Shown here one piece after another: positions 35,413 to 47,638 of a stretch of 64,000 nucleotides of DNA (positions are counted from its first letter, which is position 1; each line of letters starts with the position of its first letter). The translations under genes were made by a program, and so were the position numbers. The stretch lies in assembly GCA_013397115.1 (NCBI GenBank), contig VWZW01005507.1, forward strand, positions 775,660 to 839,659, written 5' to 3'. This DNA is from Edolisoma coerulescens (lineage: Eukaryota > Chordata > Aves > Passeriformes > Campephagidae). The notes under the pieces are model-generated. The model saw only the letters and a list, made by a program, of their open reading frames with translations. It searched no databases and was not told the origin of the DNA.

Positions 35413-37673
35413 CACCTGCTTTTATTCTCTTAATCTTGTCTAGCCTCTGTTTTCAGGTAGCCACTTCAAGGCATCACAGACAGAAAATTAGGAAGAACAA
35501 TCATCAGATGAGTGAAGGTCTAGAACTGTCCAGACAGGGAGCAAGGAGTCAGGTGCTGTACACAGCTTCCACTTCATGAATTTGGATTTACATTTTCAAG
35601 GAAAAAAAATCCCTGATTTTGTTTAAAAGAACTTTTCAATGCATGAAATTTTATTTGCTAAGAAGCATGTGCAGCACACTTATGGAAGCTGCCCGGGTAC
35701 CTGTGTTCATATTTCTGGCCAAAAACTGTCTGGAAATTTCACTTCAACAACCTTGGGAATTGTCCTTTCTGGCAGCAGGAAGCCTGGGCGATCATCCCTT
35801 TTAAAGAACACCGTATCACAAGGTTAAATCACTGCTCTAAATATGTGGTTACATTCTGGTGACATTTTATAGACATGAAGCATTTTTTGACAATTATTCT
35901 ATGAGTGTAGAAATGAATGCATACCTACACTTCATTTAATATACAGTGAACTGCATTCCCACCTCGGAGCAGATGTACAGAAAATATTGTGTCCCCGTGT
36001 CATTCCTGATTAGCCAATTCCTGTCATTTTAAGGCAGTAAGCTTGGGATTTACACTGGAGTTGCTGCCAGTTGCTGCAGCTCAGCTGCCAGACAGGGAGG
36101 TGGTGTCTTCAGCACAGAGGTGGTTCTCAGGTTGTGCCAGCTGGACCCCAGTGCACAAGTCTGAAAAGGGAAAAAACCCCCACAACAATCCCACAAAAGG
36201 AATTAACTCTCTATGATCTGCCTTTCCCCTGCTCAAGTCAGCATTTTCAGAGAGAACTGATTCTTTAAGAGCAACATAAATCACACCCAGGAAGAGAGGC
36301 ACCTGTGGAACAGCAAGTGTCTACAGCAAATGCGTGCACCAAGGTAAACAGGGTAAAGCTGGAGGTGTCCCACAAACCCCACTGGAAGGTGGTAGCAAAC
36401 ACCACCACAGCACCCTTCTTCCCGGGGTCTGTTTCATGCTTCCTCCTTATTGCTAGTCAGAAGGTGATTCCATTTTGACTCTGGCACACCAGCACACCTC
36501 CTTCTAATAAATCCTTTATTTGGTTTATGTGAAGTGCTAATATTTGGGTAACAAGAATGATCTTTCAGGTAACAGACTTTCCTGCCGCTGGTGGGAAATA
36601 AGGTAAGCACAGAGCACTGTTCTAATATTTGCACAGATGAGAAAGGAGGTCACAACGTGTTTCCATTTACTCAAGGTACTGTTCCTGCTGACGTCAAAAG
36701 ACAGTTTGCATAAATATGGCAAAGAAACAGGATTTAACCCTCCAGCAAAACCTCTGGAAACATTCAGCTTGATTGGACTAGAAAAATAAGACTTAAGAGA
36801 AAAATTAGAAGTGTTTGAGAGACAACATCAACTTCCTCCTGGAAGACATCAAGGTGAGAAGGCTTCCAGGAAGAGGTGAGGGAGTGCCTTCAGTTGACCT
36901 CTAGACTTTTGGGTCTTTTTTGATTCACAATCTCTGGATCAAACAATCTTTTTCATATTAGACCTGTTTTGCAGGATACTCCCATGCCTCTAAAATTTCT
37001 AAGGTGTAAACACATTAAAACCTGGGCTAATCATTAGGAAATGTGGATTGGAATAAAACAGGATGCAGACACAAACTGAATGCTATTTTAAGACTTACGG
37101 TGGTAGCAAAAATCTGCAGAGATTTGTGCAGGAGTTCTTTCACTGGTTTTGGCAGAATGCCCAGCTAAGTCCTGACAACACTTGAGATGTTCAAAAGGGA
37201 ATTTTCTGTGATTATAGCACGAAATACACTGAGCTGATCTCACATCTTGCTTTGTATGCCACTTTATCCAAAAGCAGAGGGCTAGACTTAACAGTATTAT
37301 TAAATGATAGAATTATCATGCTCTTAGTTCTGCTGTCCCTGATTTTTTCTTTAAATTTTACATTGTAGATGCTGGTAAACAGCCATTGTGATAGTCAGGT
37401 TTCTGCTGAGGGTCGCATACCAGAGCAACTCTTCTGTCAATCACACACACTGAAAAGCAAACATGGAAACCAGCCCCATCCTTCTTAACCTGATACCAAC
37501 CAAACACATTTAAAAATGCACCACATGATGTCTCACAGGCCTGTATGATCCAAAAAGCAGAGAGCTTGGAACGCAATTGGATTTTGAACCAAATTTTGCT
37601 TTAGCATGTAGGATAACTGAGTTCCTGTTTCAAATCAGGAACCAAGTACAGCAGGAGTGTGAAAACCACTGAC

Positions 37674-37840
37674 CTTTCTTTGCTAGGTTGCTGTTGGGTT
37701 CATACTTCTCAATCAGCACTTGAACTTGTTCTTGTTTGAGTGGTGGATAAAGGATCTCATTTAATCGTGGATCCCGTTGCTTCAAATTTATAAAGTCCAT
37801 CATCTGATCCACAGTAAGGTAGGGTTTGCTCTTGGCACCA
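37674..37840 (-). CDS. PLCB1: PLCB1 coding exon F: EF-hand region
   Basis: This 167-nt exon completes a split phenylalanine and encodes 55 residues plus one base. The acceptor is TCTCTTCAG and the donor is GTCAGT. The product begins GAKSKPYLTVDQMMDFINLK, continues QRDPRLNEILYPPLKQEQVQ and ends KYEPNSNLAKK (about human 233-287). This is the third and fourth EF-hand-like segment, a structural module in PLC-beta that does not bind calcium strongly but helps hold the catalytic barrel and contributes to Gq engagement. The donor GTCAGT is a less common variant of GTAAGT but keeps the invariant GT. Identity with human PLCB1 is nearly complete as remembered. Confidence 0.96.
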
Positions 37841-39216
37841 CTGAAGAGAAATTAAAGCAACAGCAAAGTCATTTAAATACATTGCCTTGAAACCTTGTTC
37901 CGTGTCTGAAACTTCCCAAGGAAACCAAAACAAGATTCAAACTGTCATACAACAAAAGCATCGCTCCACTGTGTCCCTGGACTAATTTATTTTGCCAAAG
38001 ATTCTTCATCAGACATCTAGGAGGAACATCTCTGACAATGATCAGCACTACAGGCATCAATGGGAAGACTTAATGCTAAAAGCCTTTCATTTCCCTGAAT
38101 TCTTGGAATTAAGCTATTTAAAAAAGTAAAGGAGAAAATGACTGTGGAATTCAATCCTGAGCTTGCCACAAGCACTCTGCTGGCATTCCTGGCCCAACTA
38201 TTTGGGTTTACTGCTGAATAACAGCAGCCCTGACTTCATTATTCTAGTCATTTGTGTGGGTCTTTTTTTAATAAACCTTCTAAAAGCTGTGAGGTCCCCT
38301 GTAATGCAAGCAAAAAGATGCCTATTCAGAGAGTCAGTAAAAAGAGCAGAGTTTGGGTACAAGTTGTGCCCAGATGGAAACCCAGGAAGCCTCCAGGCCA
38401 GGTGACGAGCTCAGGGTTGTCCACAGCACTCAGGACTGGCCTAGCTCTGCTCTGCCAGGGAGCAATGGGAAGCCTCTCCTGGGTGCAGTGGGAGCAAACC
38501 AGGACAGGGCTGTGCTCCTCTGAAACCCCAGCCTTAGAGACAACAACCCCAAAAGGGGAATGTGAGCACCACGTTGCTAAAATACATTCACCGATTGCTT
38601 TGGTGGTCATGGGGTGTATTTTGGAAATGGCTATCCTCTCATATTGCTCAATGTTCTGGCTCCATTGATCAGGCTCTGCTGAAACTGGAAGTACACAAAT
38701 TGCTGCAAGGGGTACAAGCACCAGCAGTTACAGAGCTCATAAGAGAATGTATGAAATCAGTTGTAGCCGGCTGCTAATTTAATTTCACGGTGTGAACTCA
38801 TCATACACAAATCCTAAAAGTTACTGCATATTTTTGCAACTCCTAATTAAGCTTTTGGGGGTGATTATACATATTCTCATGCCTATTCCATGCTGTTATT
38901 GCTTATTACTCTTCTTTCTTTACTTTCTTGGAAACCTAAACTATCCTGATCAATACAGAAAAACAAGACCTGGCAGCTCTGCTCCTCTAGGAACAAATTC
39001 CTTTAAAACTCAAGCCATGAGAAGTGGAGGTAAAAGCCTGGGAAAGAAGGAACCCTTCATCCAAGGTTAAATAACAGCTCTGCTTGACATTTAAATTTGT
39101 TACTGGCAAGCACTGCATGCTGCTATAGTATAAATTAACCTACTTTGCCATCCCCAGCCCAGAAAATCAGTGAATGGGAAAAATAAATAAATAAACCAAT
39201 GAGAGTCTTTCCTTAC
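37841..39216. other. PLCB1 intron, 1.4 kb
   Basis: This intron lies between exons E and F. The donor GTAAGG (plus 39211-39216) and acceptor CTCTTCAG (plus 37841-37848) are canonical. I see no repeat family or other gene; ORFs around 38160-38780 on both strands are unrecognisable. Confidence 0.85.
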
Positions 39217-39317
39217 AACTCGGAAAAGATGTGGTCGATCTCAGGCCGAGGGCAGAGGTTGTTTAGGAACACTCTGTACACTTCTGGCGTGAAGTCGTCT
39301 TGAGGGATTGAATCGTT
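39217..39317 (-). CDS. PLCB1: PLCB1 coding exon E: EF-hand region
   Basis: This 101-nt exon starts in phase 0 after CATTTCACAG and ends two bases into a phenylalanine codon at donor GTAAGG. It encodes NDSIPQDDFTPEVYRVFLNN, then LCPRPEIDHIFSE (about human 199-231), an EF-hand helix-loop-helix with the conserved PEVYRVFLNNLCPRPEID core of PLC-beta1. Two conservative differences from remembered human sequence are QDDF for QEDF and DHIF for DNIF. It is too short and too gapped by splicing to stand out as an ORF; it was found by scanning for the expected protein between exons D and F. Confidence 0.95.
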
Positions 39318-42300
39318 CTGTGAAATGGGGAAAAAGCCAGTGAAAGACAGATACAGCACTTTTATATGCTCTTTGCAAACAGATCACTCACTTTTTGGCT
39401 GCTTTTGATTTCCTTCCTGCAACCTAGAGGAGCCCAGGTTCTGCAGGATTATAAATTCCCCTGAAGAACAGAGCAGCTTAGAGAGTACATCTTTAAAAAA
39501 TATGTACAAACACATCTATCAGCTTCCATGAGGCACAGTTATCTCATCTCTGAGCACGTGGGAAGGAGGAGGAAGGGACATCTCCCCATCTAATCCCCTC
39601 ACCTACAGCAGAAATGGGTGTATCAGTCCTGGTGAAGCCTCTGAGCTCACACCCCCACAGTGCTGAGCCCGTGTTTTTGAGAGAGCAGAACAGCAGCATC
39701 ACAGAGGATGAGGATGTCACTCATCTTTCCAAAGCTGTCACACAAGTAGGGAACAAACTGGGTCACTGTGTCATTACTAATGCACATGTTCCCTGACAGC
39801 AGCAGCGATTTTGCCTTTTCCTTCCTGAAGATACACGTTCAAGATGCCACAGTTCTGGGCAAGACTCAAGCAGCACAGCTTTTCCATCCATCTTTGTCCT
39901 AAACACTCAGTGTAACACATTTGGCAACCAGATTTCTTTTAGAGGAATTGATAAAAATGCTCTCCTGCAGAAGACATGCCAGGATTTTTTTCCTTAAATT
40001 TTCTAAAATTTAGAGCAATTCAAATTTAGTCCAGCTTCAAGATGACAATTTCATCATCCTCACTACATTTTTCTCCGAAAAAAAATCAAATTACTGGAGG
40101 CAATTACTGGACTGGATAAGCCCTTTACATGAAGCTTGAGAGTCCTTCATCCAAAGCTGTGACATGTGGTCTCTGGGAGCACCACAGGATGCCTCTCCAT
40201 GCTCCCAAATACAATGAACTAGAGGAGGAAAACTGTGACTTGGGCACAAAGCTGTTTGCTGGGAAGGCCATTGGAAGCCGGCAGCCTCGGAAGCGAGCTG
40301 CTGCTGGGGCAATCAGTGCTTGGATGTATTCTGCCTGTTTAACACCGTTGCCAAGGGAACCGGAAGCATCCGTTCAAGCCTTTGTCAGACAGAAGGAAAC
40401 TTCTCTATATTTTTCCGGCTTTAGGTTACAATAAATAAATGATACCACAGGCGTCTCTTTGTCTCCTTTCATCTGAAACCCGCAGAGGCTCGAGAGGGTT
40501 TTGTTCTGTGCTTCTGTCCACAAGAGCAGGTGGACCAAGCTGGGCTGTTCCTCTGCTCTGCCTGGATAACCATCTCCAGGCTCCAACATTCTAAGGTGAC
40601 CCCACCAGACCCTTGTGCCCTCCCTTTTTTGCCAGACTGCGAGTGGCTGCAGGGTGAACTGGTTCAAAACTTACCCAGCCAAAACCTCCCTGTGTATTTT
40701 ACATGGGATCACTCCCTGAGCCAGGCAACTCGCCAGTGGCACAGTTGCTAAATCCAGCGCAAGGGTGGATGGAGAAGTTGGGAAGCTGAAGACAGAGGAT
40801 GGAAATATCTCCTTTCAGTGACCCTGAACCTGCACCCACAACACTTTGATAAATCCGAGCTGTGGTGCTCTCAGTGCTGATACCTGTGTTATCCTTAAGG
40901 CTGGGATTCTCAAAGCTTGGGGATTTTCTTGTTAGAGCTGGCACCCTGCCCTCCCCTGCTCCCTCTGCTTATAACCCCTGTCCAGCAGGGTGCTGCTCCT
41001 CAGCCAAGGGCTTTTCAATGATTCTCTAATTACCACAGAACTACATCAAGCTACTATTTTTTTCTTTATGGGGATTTGAAAGTGCTCAGCTGAACAAACG
41101 TGGATCTCTTCCAAAAACCTAAGACCCAGGCTCAGATTTGCCACTCAGACCCAATTAATAGACCTTGGTTTGCCTCTCCGTATCTCCAAACACCCACTAC
41201 AAAGAGAATAACCAACACAAGCCTTCAGGCATATGTACACAGAACTTTTTAATAGGTATTTCCTACCTGAATCATAATCAGTGGGCTACAAGACACAAAT
41301 ATCTAGGTGGGAGTTTAGAGCCACCTCAGGCACAACCTCACACAACTATATTTGGCTTCCAAAAGCCTGTCTGCCCAAAGGGATTAAAATACGCTGCCCC
41401 CTTACTCAGCCTGGTCTGAGCCATCCCCATTTCAGAGGAACCACCCACACACCTTATGGGCTCATCTCTTTTTTGACACCAATGAACAAAGCACAAACCT
41501 CCTGTGCCACACGAGAGCATCCCTCGTTTCCAGCTTGGCTTTATATTGGCATTCAATTTTATTCTGTGATTAAGACTCTCTACTAATTTCAAGCACTGCT
41601 GATTTATGATTTGCCTGGTAACCTGCCTGCTTTTATAACATCTGTATCCAGTCTGTTACACATTTGGCAGCACAAGAGCTAATTCAGATTATTTGCACAG
41701 ACTGGACTCAAGAGCTGGTTATTTTATTTTAACAGTCAGGCTCACTGGTGCTTCATTGTGAACCTCAACATTAACTGGAAAGCAAAAACCAGTCTTAACA
41801 GCCAAAAGGGCAGCTAAAACAAAGCTCTTCAAATTCTATTTAAGGTACCTTTAACCAAACCTAGAAACCCTAAAAATACCCAACAATGACAAAAAGACAA
41901 CCTCACTCCCAAAAAGCAGACAAGATTTTTTAAAAAAATCATAGGGGAATCAGATGGCAAACTCAGAAATTCATTGGGGTATTTTAAAACTTTGTTTAAA
42001 CATTTATTTAAAGATTCCTCTGCTTTCAGCTCTGCTGGATGACAACTGTTCCAAAAATCAGGGCTTGGTCCTGCAAGACTCTACACAGGCCAGTTCTGAC
42101 CCAGAAAGAGAGAAATTAATAAAGCCATTAATCAAGCTCTGAAAAGTGCTTGACTTGAGGTCCATGGGTCATCCCACCGTGGTCATGCTCTGCTGTTCAG
42201 CTGAATCAGGGCCGGAGTGCTCAGCACTGCAGAGAATCCATCCCTTATTAAGATCCTTAAATACGAAATAAAGGATTTATTTTCAGCAGTTCTGAGGATC

Positions 42301-44393
42301 CTCTCTGGTGCTGTTCCTCAGGATGAAAGCAATTCTCCAGGCAATGAGAACTCTTCCCGCTCTTGCACTAAGTGCAGTGCCTGCACGTCGTGCCACGAGG
42401 TCTCCTGGCAAACACACACACAGGGAATTCCCTGGAGAGCGGGGCTGATGGGTGGAGATGTTTGTCCTGTCACAAACAAGTCCACGCAGGGACACTCTCC
42501 CCTGGCACCTGTGCCCAGGTCACTGCAAAAGGCAGATGAGGGACTGTCCCAGGCTTGAAGATTCATTCCTAAGTTCCAAGAGCTGCAGCAAAACACCGTG
42601 TGAAGCTCATGGCCAACGAGCTCTGTATCTTCCCAGAGCACTGAGAGGTGTGGAAACTCAGGGAGAAAATCTTCAGAGGGATCTTCCAGAGACATGAATA
42701 TGAAAAACCAAGAGCCTAAACTGGTAATGTCCATGAGAGACTTTCATGAATTCTCTGAATAATTTGGTGTTGTTTTGCTGAGCAAGACTCCCTGATATCC
42801 ATGCCTTGCACGCTGCTGGACTCTATTGCTGTTCCAAGGCTTCATGGGAACACCATTTGTCCTGCAGTACAATAGGGCAGGAAAGCTGGAAGCTGAGGCT
42901 AAGAATTTCACTTGTTCAAATAAACAGGAACACAAAGGAAAAGAGCTGTAGTTGAAGTTCTGCTTTTCTTCCATTCTGTTACCTCCATGAGATGCAGTTT
43001 TGCCCTTCTACAATATTTTTCAAAGATGATCAACACAGTTTTCTTTGGTGCATGCAGCGTATTTCTCTTTTGTCCCAAGCAAAGAAAGGATATACTTTAG
43101 ACTCTGAATAATTTTCAAGATGGTATCCCAGCAACAAGCATCCAGCAGTGTGTATGTAAAACTGGCTCTACTTAGATAAATAGCAGAAAAAGGCTGCAGT
43201 TTCTTCCAAAGACCCAAGTGATATTTAAATTTTCTTTTCAGAGACATGTAGTAAACGGAAGAAATAAATCAGCTGAGTCAAAAAGCATTGCCTCAGAGAT
43301 TTTTTTTGCACACCTTGTCTTGTTTGCTATCAATTAAACGAATACTCATTCTCTCCATGTTTCTAACGCCACAACATTACTTTAGGCAAGGTAATTATTG
43401 TATTTTATACCTACTTTGCTGACATTCCTTGGAATTTTATGGAATTGAGCTCCCAAATCTATGAAGGAAGGTCTCAGTGTAAGGGGTGTCTGAGGTTTGG
43501 CTTGTGAAGATTTTGCTCCGTTGATCTTCTGGAGCTGCAGGAATGGGCTCTATTAAACCACAGGGGGAGCAAATGTCAAGGAATCCTCACAGCACAGACT
43601 TTTGTACCAGAGCAAGGGATCAGGAGATGCAGGCGCTCTGCTACAGAACAGTTTTGCCCCACCTCTTGAACCCCTGAACATAGGAATCATCCTGCAAGAA
43701 GCTTCCCTGGGATTAAAACTCAGTTTGAGCAGGGAGGTGGGACCAGATGTCCCACTGTGCTCCCTTCCAGCCTGACCCAATCTGTGATTCTGTGCCTCCA
43801 GCGTTAACTGGAATCACCTGCTCGAGCTCATTCCTTCTGAAAAAAGCCTCCTTGAGGGTGAGGTACCATCCCAGCAATGCTCTGGGGGCTGAGGAGAGCT
43901 CCTGGACTAGCAGGATGCAATGGCTGCATCCCTGCAGTGCTAACAGCTTCCACACCACAGCATTTCAACATTGACTTGATGCACCTCTTGGATAAGCCAC
44001 GGTGGGTTTAGCCTGTCACTCACCTCCAGCTATAGATCACACCAGCAGCTACACTGGGGCTAACACTGCTCTGAAACCGTGCCTTGGAAATCATGCAACT
44101 GTCACCTATTCTTAAAATGTCCTCACAGGATTCCTCCAGGACAGGTCACACAAACTCTGCCCTTTCTTTGAATCCTTTCAGGCTTCTTCCAGGTGCTCCT
44201 GGTCCCTAAACAACTTCAAATCAAAGGTACTCAGATGGGTATCAGGAACTTCTGTGCGGGAAAGCTGGAGCTGCTGCTGAGGACCCATCCAGCAGCAAAG
44301 CCAGCACAGCAGGATCAGCCTTGGACAAATTCAGTAGAGAGGAAACAGCACCAAATGCAAGCAGTGCTGGTCTGAACAACTGCAGATGCTTAC
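39318..44393. other. PLCB1 intron, 5.1 kb
   Basis: This intron lies between exons D and E and is somewhat richer in G+C than the larger introns. It carries a short plus-strand CR1 tail at 43729-43794. ORFs on both strands at about 40090-40950 and 42280-42740 are unrecognisable. Confidence 0.8.
43729..43794 (+). mobile_element. CR1 LINE 3' tail fragment
   Basis: The plus strand reads GGGAGGTGGGACCAGATG, then CTCCCTTCCAGCCTGACCCA and TCTGTGATTCTGTG. This follows the end of avian CR1 elements, where a ...GGACTGGATGATC...GGTCCCTTCCAACC... stretch leads into ATTCTATG-type terminal repeats. Only the last 65 or so bases are recognisable; similarity may extend left to about 43680. It lies antisense to PLCB1. 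Confidence 0.7.
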
Positions 44394-44469
44394 CCTGGAG
44401 GAGGGAAGGTTACAGGCTTCTAACGCGGTCTCTACCCGTTTTCTGTCGGAGGAGAACAAGCGGTATATG
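44394..44469 (-). CDS. PLCB1: PLCB1 coding exon D: EF-hand region
   Basis: This 76-nt exon supplies the last base of a split asparagine and then 25 codons: IYRLFSSDRKRVETALEACN and LPSSR, ending in phase 0 (about human 174-198). The acceptor is CGTTTTGCAG and the donor is GTAAGC. This is the first EF-hand helix pair of PLC-beta1. Differences from remembered human sequence are FSSD for FSAD and EACN for EACS. The exon is only visible by scanning for the protein, because a longer overlapping plus-strand ORF (44386-44712) covers it; that ORF is a shadow. Confidence 0.95.
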
Positions 44470-45002
44470 CTGCAAAACGAGGACAAAACAGAGAGATTTG
44501 ACTTAAAGACATGCCTTGATGGCCCATGTAGCTCAAAGAGTGAGTATCTCTTAGCAGCCTATTCCATCTTTAGCTATTTATTTCTATTTGCTGGCTGCTC
44601 AGTAACAGAGGGGAGTTTAAAAGTGCTCACAGTTTTAACTCCACCCCACACCAGCCCCTATCACAGCAGGTATTTATTTCAGCCATCACTGGTCTCTTCA
44701 TTCCACCAGTGACATGCAATTTGAATCTGTTTATCTTCACAACATGTCCCTGAGATAAAGAAATTACGGGTTGTTTTTTTTTTATTTTCACAAGTGGAAG
44801 GAACCAGGGCAGAGAGGCGGAATGTCTGTGCCCAGAGGGCATTTGAACAGAGACATCCTGAGTATCACTGGCCACTCTTCCCTGCAATACATGTTATAAA
44901 CAGAGGGTAAAATTATTCTTCTAGGCACAGGGGCCCCATGCTCATCCCAAACACCCCTAGGTCAGCAGAGAGCACATGGTATGCAAGGGGAACAGCACTT
45001 AC
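44470..45002. other. PLCB1 intron, 533 bp
   Basis: This short intron lies between exons C and D, with donor GTAAGT (plus 44997-45002) and acceptor TTTTGCAG (plus 44470-44477). A run of T lies near 44773-44782. I see nothing else in it. Confidence 0.9.
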
Positions 45003-45056
45003 TTCTTCAGAGGAATGCGCCCCTCTGGAGTCACCTGCAGCTTGAGTTTTGTGTAG
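45003..45056 (-). CDS. PLCB1: PLCB1 coding exon C: start of EF-hand region
   Basis: This 54-nt microexon-like block completes a split alanine, encodes YTKLKLQVTPEGRIPLK and leaves two bases of the following asparagine codon. The acceptor is TCTCCACAG and the donor is GTAAGT. It covers about human residues 156-172, the link from the PH domain into the first EF hand. All residues match PLCB1 as I recall it. Its short length is normal for this gene, and both flanking exons (B and D) fit its phases exactly. Confidence 0.94.
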
Positions 45057-47558
45057 CTGTGGAGAGAAAAGCACCCTGCTTTATTTTTACAGCATATTCA
45101 AGCACCTCTACACCAACCTTCTAGCTCAGGGCTAGTGCTCTGATCGTGTGCAAGTTCCACTCAGCTCTTTCTCCCAGTATGAAAACCTGTGGGGATAGCA
45201 TTGCTGAGTAAAAACCTTCTACTGTCTGTCCTGAGAGAACTGTAAATGAGTTTTGCAGTAACATCAGCTGGTGAAAAATGTGGCAACACTTAAATATTAA
45301 AGAGGATTTTTTGTTTTTTGTTAAAAAACTCAGCTTTTTCACTTTACCCACTGGTCTGCCAAAAGAAGAAGAAGAAGCTGCATGGTTCTAATAAACTTTC
45401 ATTTTCTTCCCAGCAGAAAATGCCATTAGCAACTACTTCAAAGACAAAGTGCATGCTAAAACTAGAATAACTGGGATAGGAACATTTCCACAAATCCTTG
45501 ACTCCTCACATCCATCTTCTGGAAACTGAAGCCTTTTGTGCTACTGTGTCACCAAGCACAACTCCCAGCACTGAGGGAGATTAAAACAAAAAACTCACAG
45601 CAGTTATTAAAAAACAAAAAAAAAGTTTCTTTTATTTTGCCTTCTATTTTTTGAAAATTTTGACTATATTTTGGTCACACTGAATGTTTTCCTCTACAGC
45701 CAAGGAAGTTAGAAGTAACAGAAGATGGGGAAAAGCTTCTCAAGCTTTTTATTATTGCACTTCCAATGCTCCAAGGAACTGAATGTCATAAAGAAAAAAA
45801 TCCCTCATTCTTCTCCAATGCAATTTGGTTTTCTATTTCAACAAAAGGGTTCTGACAGGACTCCAACCAACCCTTTGCTTAGTACGCTAATTATAATGGG
45901 GAAATAATTTAATCTTCAAAGTCATTGATTTCTTAAGTGACTGATTTGGCATCTGTGCAGAGGAGCTGGGAAACCTTACGGTTTCCAAGTGATTTATTAA
46001 TTAGGGGAAAAAGACACAGGAATGCCATGCTTGCCTGCTACTGAATCTACGCAGTGTGTCCAGTGACTTCATCTTTAATTAATATGGCTTGAAAAACTGC
46101 CAAAGAAAGCTCCAGACAAGGCTGGCTGTACTGTACTGTGTGATAACACATTCCTCCCCTGATGTGGGTAGGAAAAGGCCCATTAGGTACAGCCCCAACC
46201 CTCCCCACGACAGACCTGTCAGCAGAGCCCTGTGGCCACCTGGGGATTTGAGGGGCAAGGAAACTGTAGAACCAAATCATCCTCAGAACTCATCTCCAAC
46301 CTATGGAGCTGAAGGAAGTCACCTGCTCAGAGCACATTCCCCACTGCCAACATGCAGGGCCATCGGGAAATGTTAAATGTTCCCATGCATTTGGGATTTT
46401 GTTTGCCTAATACATCCCTGCTGTCCCAACACACCATTATCAGGCACAAAGCTGTTGTTCCAGCAACATCCACCCTTCAGAGCCGCCTCAAGAATTTCTG
46501 TGGGCTCCAGCTGCACCACAACAAACACTGGGAGAAGGAAACACACCCACATGTGCACATCCCTCCTCCCCAGAACAGGCACCTATGATTCTGTGGGATT
46601 AAAGTTAAGCACTTTGGAACACTCTGACTAACTATGGTAGAGCTAATCAAAGTAGCCATTCACAGCCTCAGAAAGTCCAGGAAAAGGGAGGATTAACTTG
46701 CTTTTTGGATGGAAGGAAGTTTTAGGAAACTAAGTTTAGTATTTAGCTGGACTGAGCCCCTGCCTGTGAGCAGGGAAAGGTGTTTGGGGGAGACACTAAG
46801 CTGCCTTTAAGCAGCTAATTCACAGGCTGGGGAAGGTGCATCCCGTTTTTTAGAACCCCAAAAAGCCAGTGAGTATCCAGTTCAACACCTGGCAGGCTGG
46901 CAGGCTTTGCCACGCTGCTCTCAAAGCTCTGATTTACACAAAACTGCCTCAGCCCACGCACTTCTCATCAGCTGAGAATTGCTAACCTCAGGTTTAGCTC
47001 TCTTCCCTTTTAGGTGTGTATTTCACCCCAAACATTCTGATAAACAGCTTTTCTACTTCATGGAGAGCAACTCTGAATCTCCCCACTCTGCCAAGCAACC
47101 CAGAGGAATGGATTCCCAGCTTCTCTCTGGATCACATGGAAACCAGAGAGATCAGACTGAGGAAAAGCGACTTCTGGCACTTCTCTTTTTTTTGTTATCA
47201 ATAAAAGACAAAAAGGAAAACAAATCAGAAGCAAGTCATTCCAGAATATTCTTTCTTTTTAAATGGAGATCTTCAGGCCACAGCTGAAGCTACCACTATA
47301 CAAGGAGCAGGGAGCATTTAATTCTGGGTTTCTTTGCAATGATTTAATAGTTTGCAAGGAGAACCCCAAAAAGGATTTTTGTTTAGATGACATCTAGATA
47401 AAAGGCTTTTTAAAACCGTAAGAACAAGGACCTGTGTTTACAGAAGTGACAAGTCACCAGAGCAGAAACAATAGATGACAAGGTGAGTAAGAGGCAAGGA
47501 GGAAAATGACGCAGAGAGAGGAGCAACACCCCCAGCGTGACACGCGAGGGCCACTTAC
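45057..47558. other. PLCB1 intron, 2.5 kb
   Basis: This intron lies between exons B and C. It has a short AGA/GAA trinucleotide run at about 45365-45378 and small A/T homopolymers near 45600-45625. A GC-richer, ORF-bearing stretch at about 46050-46660 has no recognisable product. Confidence 0.8.
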
Positions 47559-47638
47559 GCTTTTTCCAGAAACGCGTCCCTTGACATGTTCTGTGCCAAC
47601 AAATTTGTTGCCAAACTGAACACCTCATCTGACCATTC
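47559..47638 (-). CDS. PLCB1: PLCB1 coding exon B: end of PH domain
   Basis: This 80-nt exon starts in phase 0 after TCTTCATAG and ends two bases into an alanine codon at donor GTAAGT. It encodes EWSDEVFSLATNLLAQNMSR and DAFLEK (about human 129-154), the long C-terminal helix of the PH domain leading to the EF hands. This surface helps PLC-beta dock on membranes and Gbeta-gamma. Differences from remembered human sequence are limited to EWSDEV for EWTNEV. The exon fits the phase of A (ends in phase 0) and of C (supplies the third base of the alanine). Confidence 0.95.

Larger units (their letters stand above)
35025..35476 (+). mobile_element. Solo long terminal repeat of an endogenous retrovirus
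   Basis: The element starts TGATGCCTTG and ends CAAGGCATCA, a perfect 10-bp terminal inverted repeat bounded by the retroviral TG...CA. It is flanked by CAGA on both sides (35021-35024 and 35477-35480), a 4-bp target-site duplication. Internally it has the LTR order: U3 with an octamer and TATA box (35293-35318), then AATAAA at 35407-35412, then a T-rich U5. No primer-binding site or gag/pol/env sequence follows, so this is a recombined solo LTR. A 4-bp duplication is typical of gammaretrovirus-like (ERV1) insertions, but the class is not certain from this alone. It is antisense to PLCB1. Confidence 0.88.
21407..37673. other. PLCB1 intron, 16.3 kb, repeat-bearing
   Basis: This is the largest complete intron in the window, between exons F and G. 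It holds the pyrimidine-rich minisatellite at 24360-25112, an old CR1 LINE fragment at 31040-31365, an 18-bp AT-centred palindrome at 34385-34402 and a solo LTR at 35025-35476. A short GC-rich patch lies at about 31420-31720. The remainder is ordinary AT-rich intron with no recognisable gene. Confidence 0.8.

Noticed and set aside
35010..35483. Alternative LTR borders 35015-35478 with GACAA/GACAG duplication
   Set aside because: The flanking repeat would have a mismatch and the ends would lack an inverted repeat. Borders 35025-35476 give a perfect 10-bp inverted repeat and a perfect 4-bp duplication.
46570..46610. CR1-like words (CACCTATGATTCTGTG)
   Set aside because: Only about 12 bases match a CR1 tail, with no adjoining GGTCCCTTCCAACC-type sequence.
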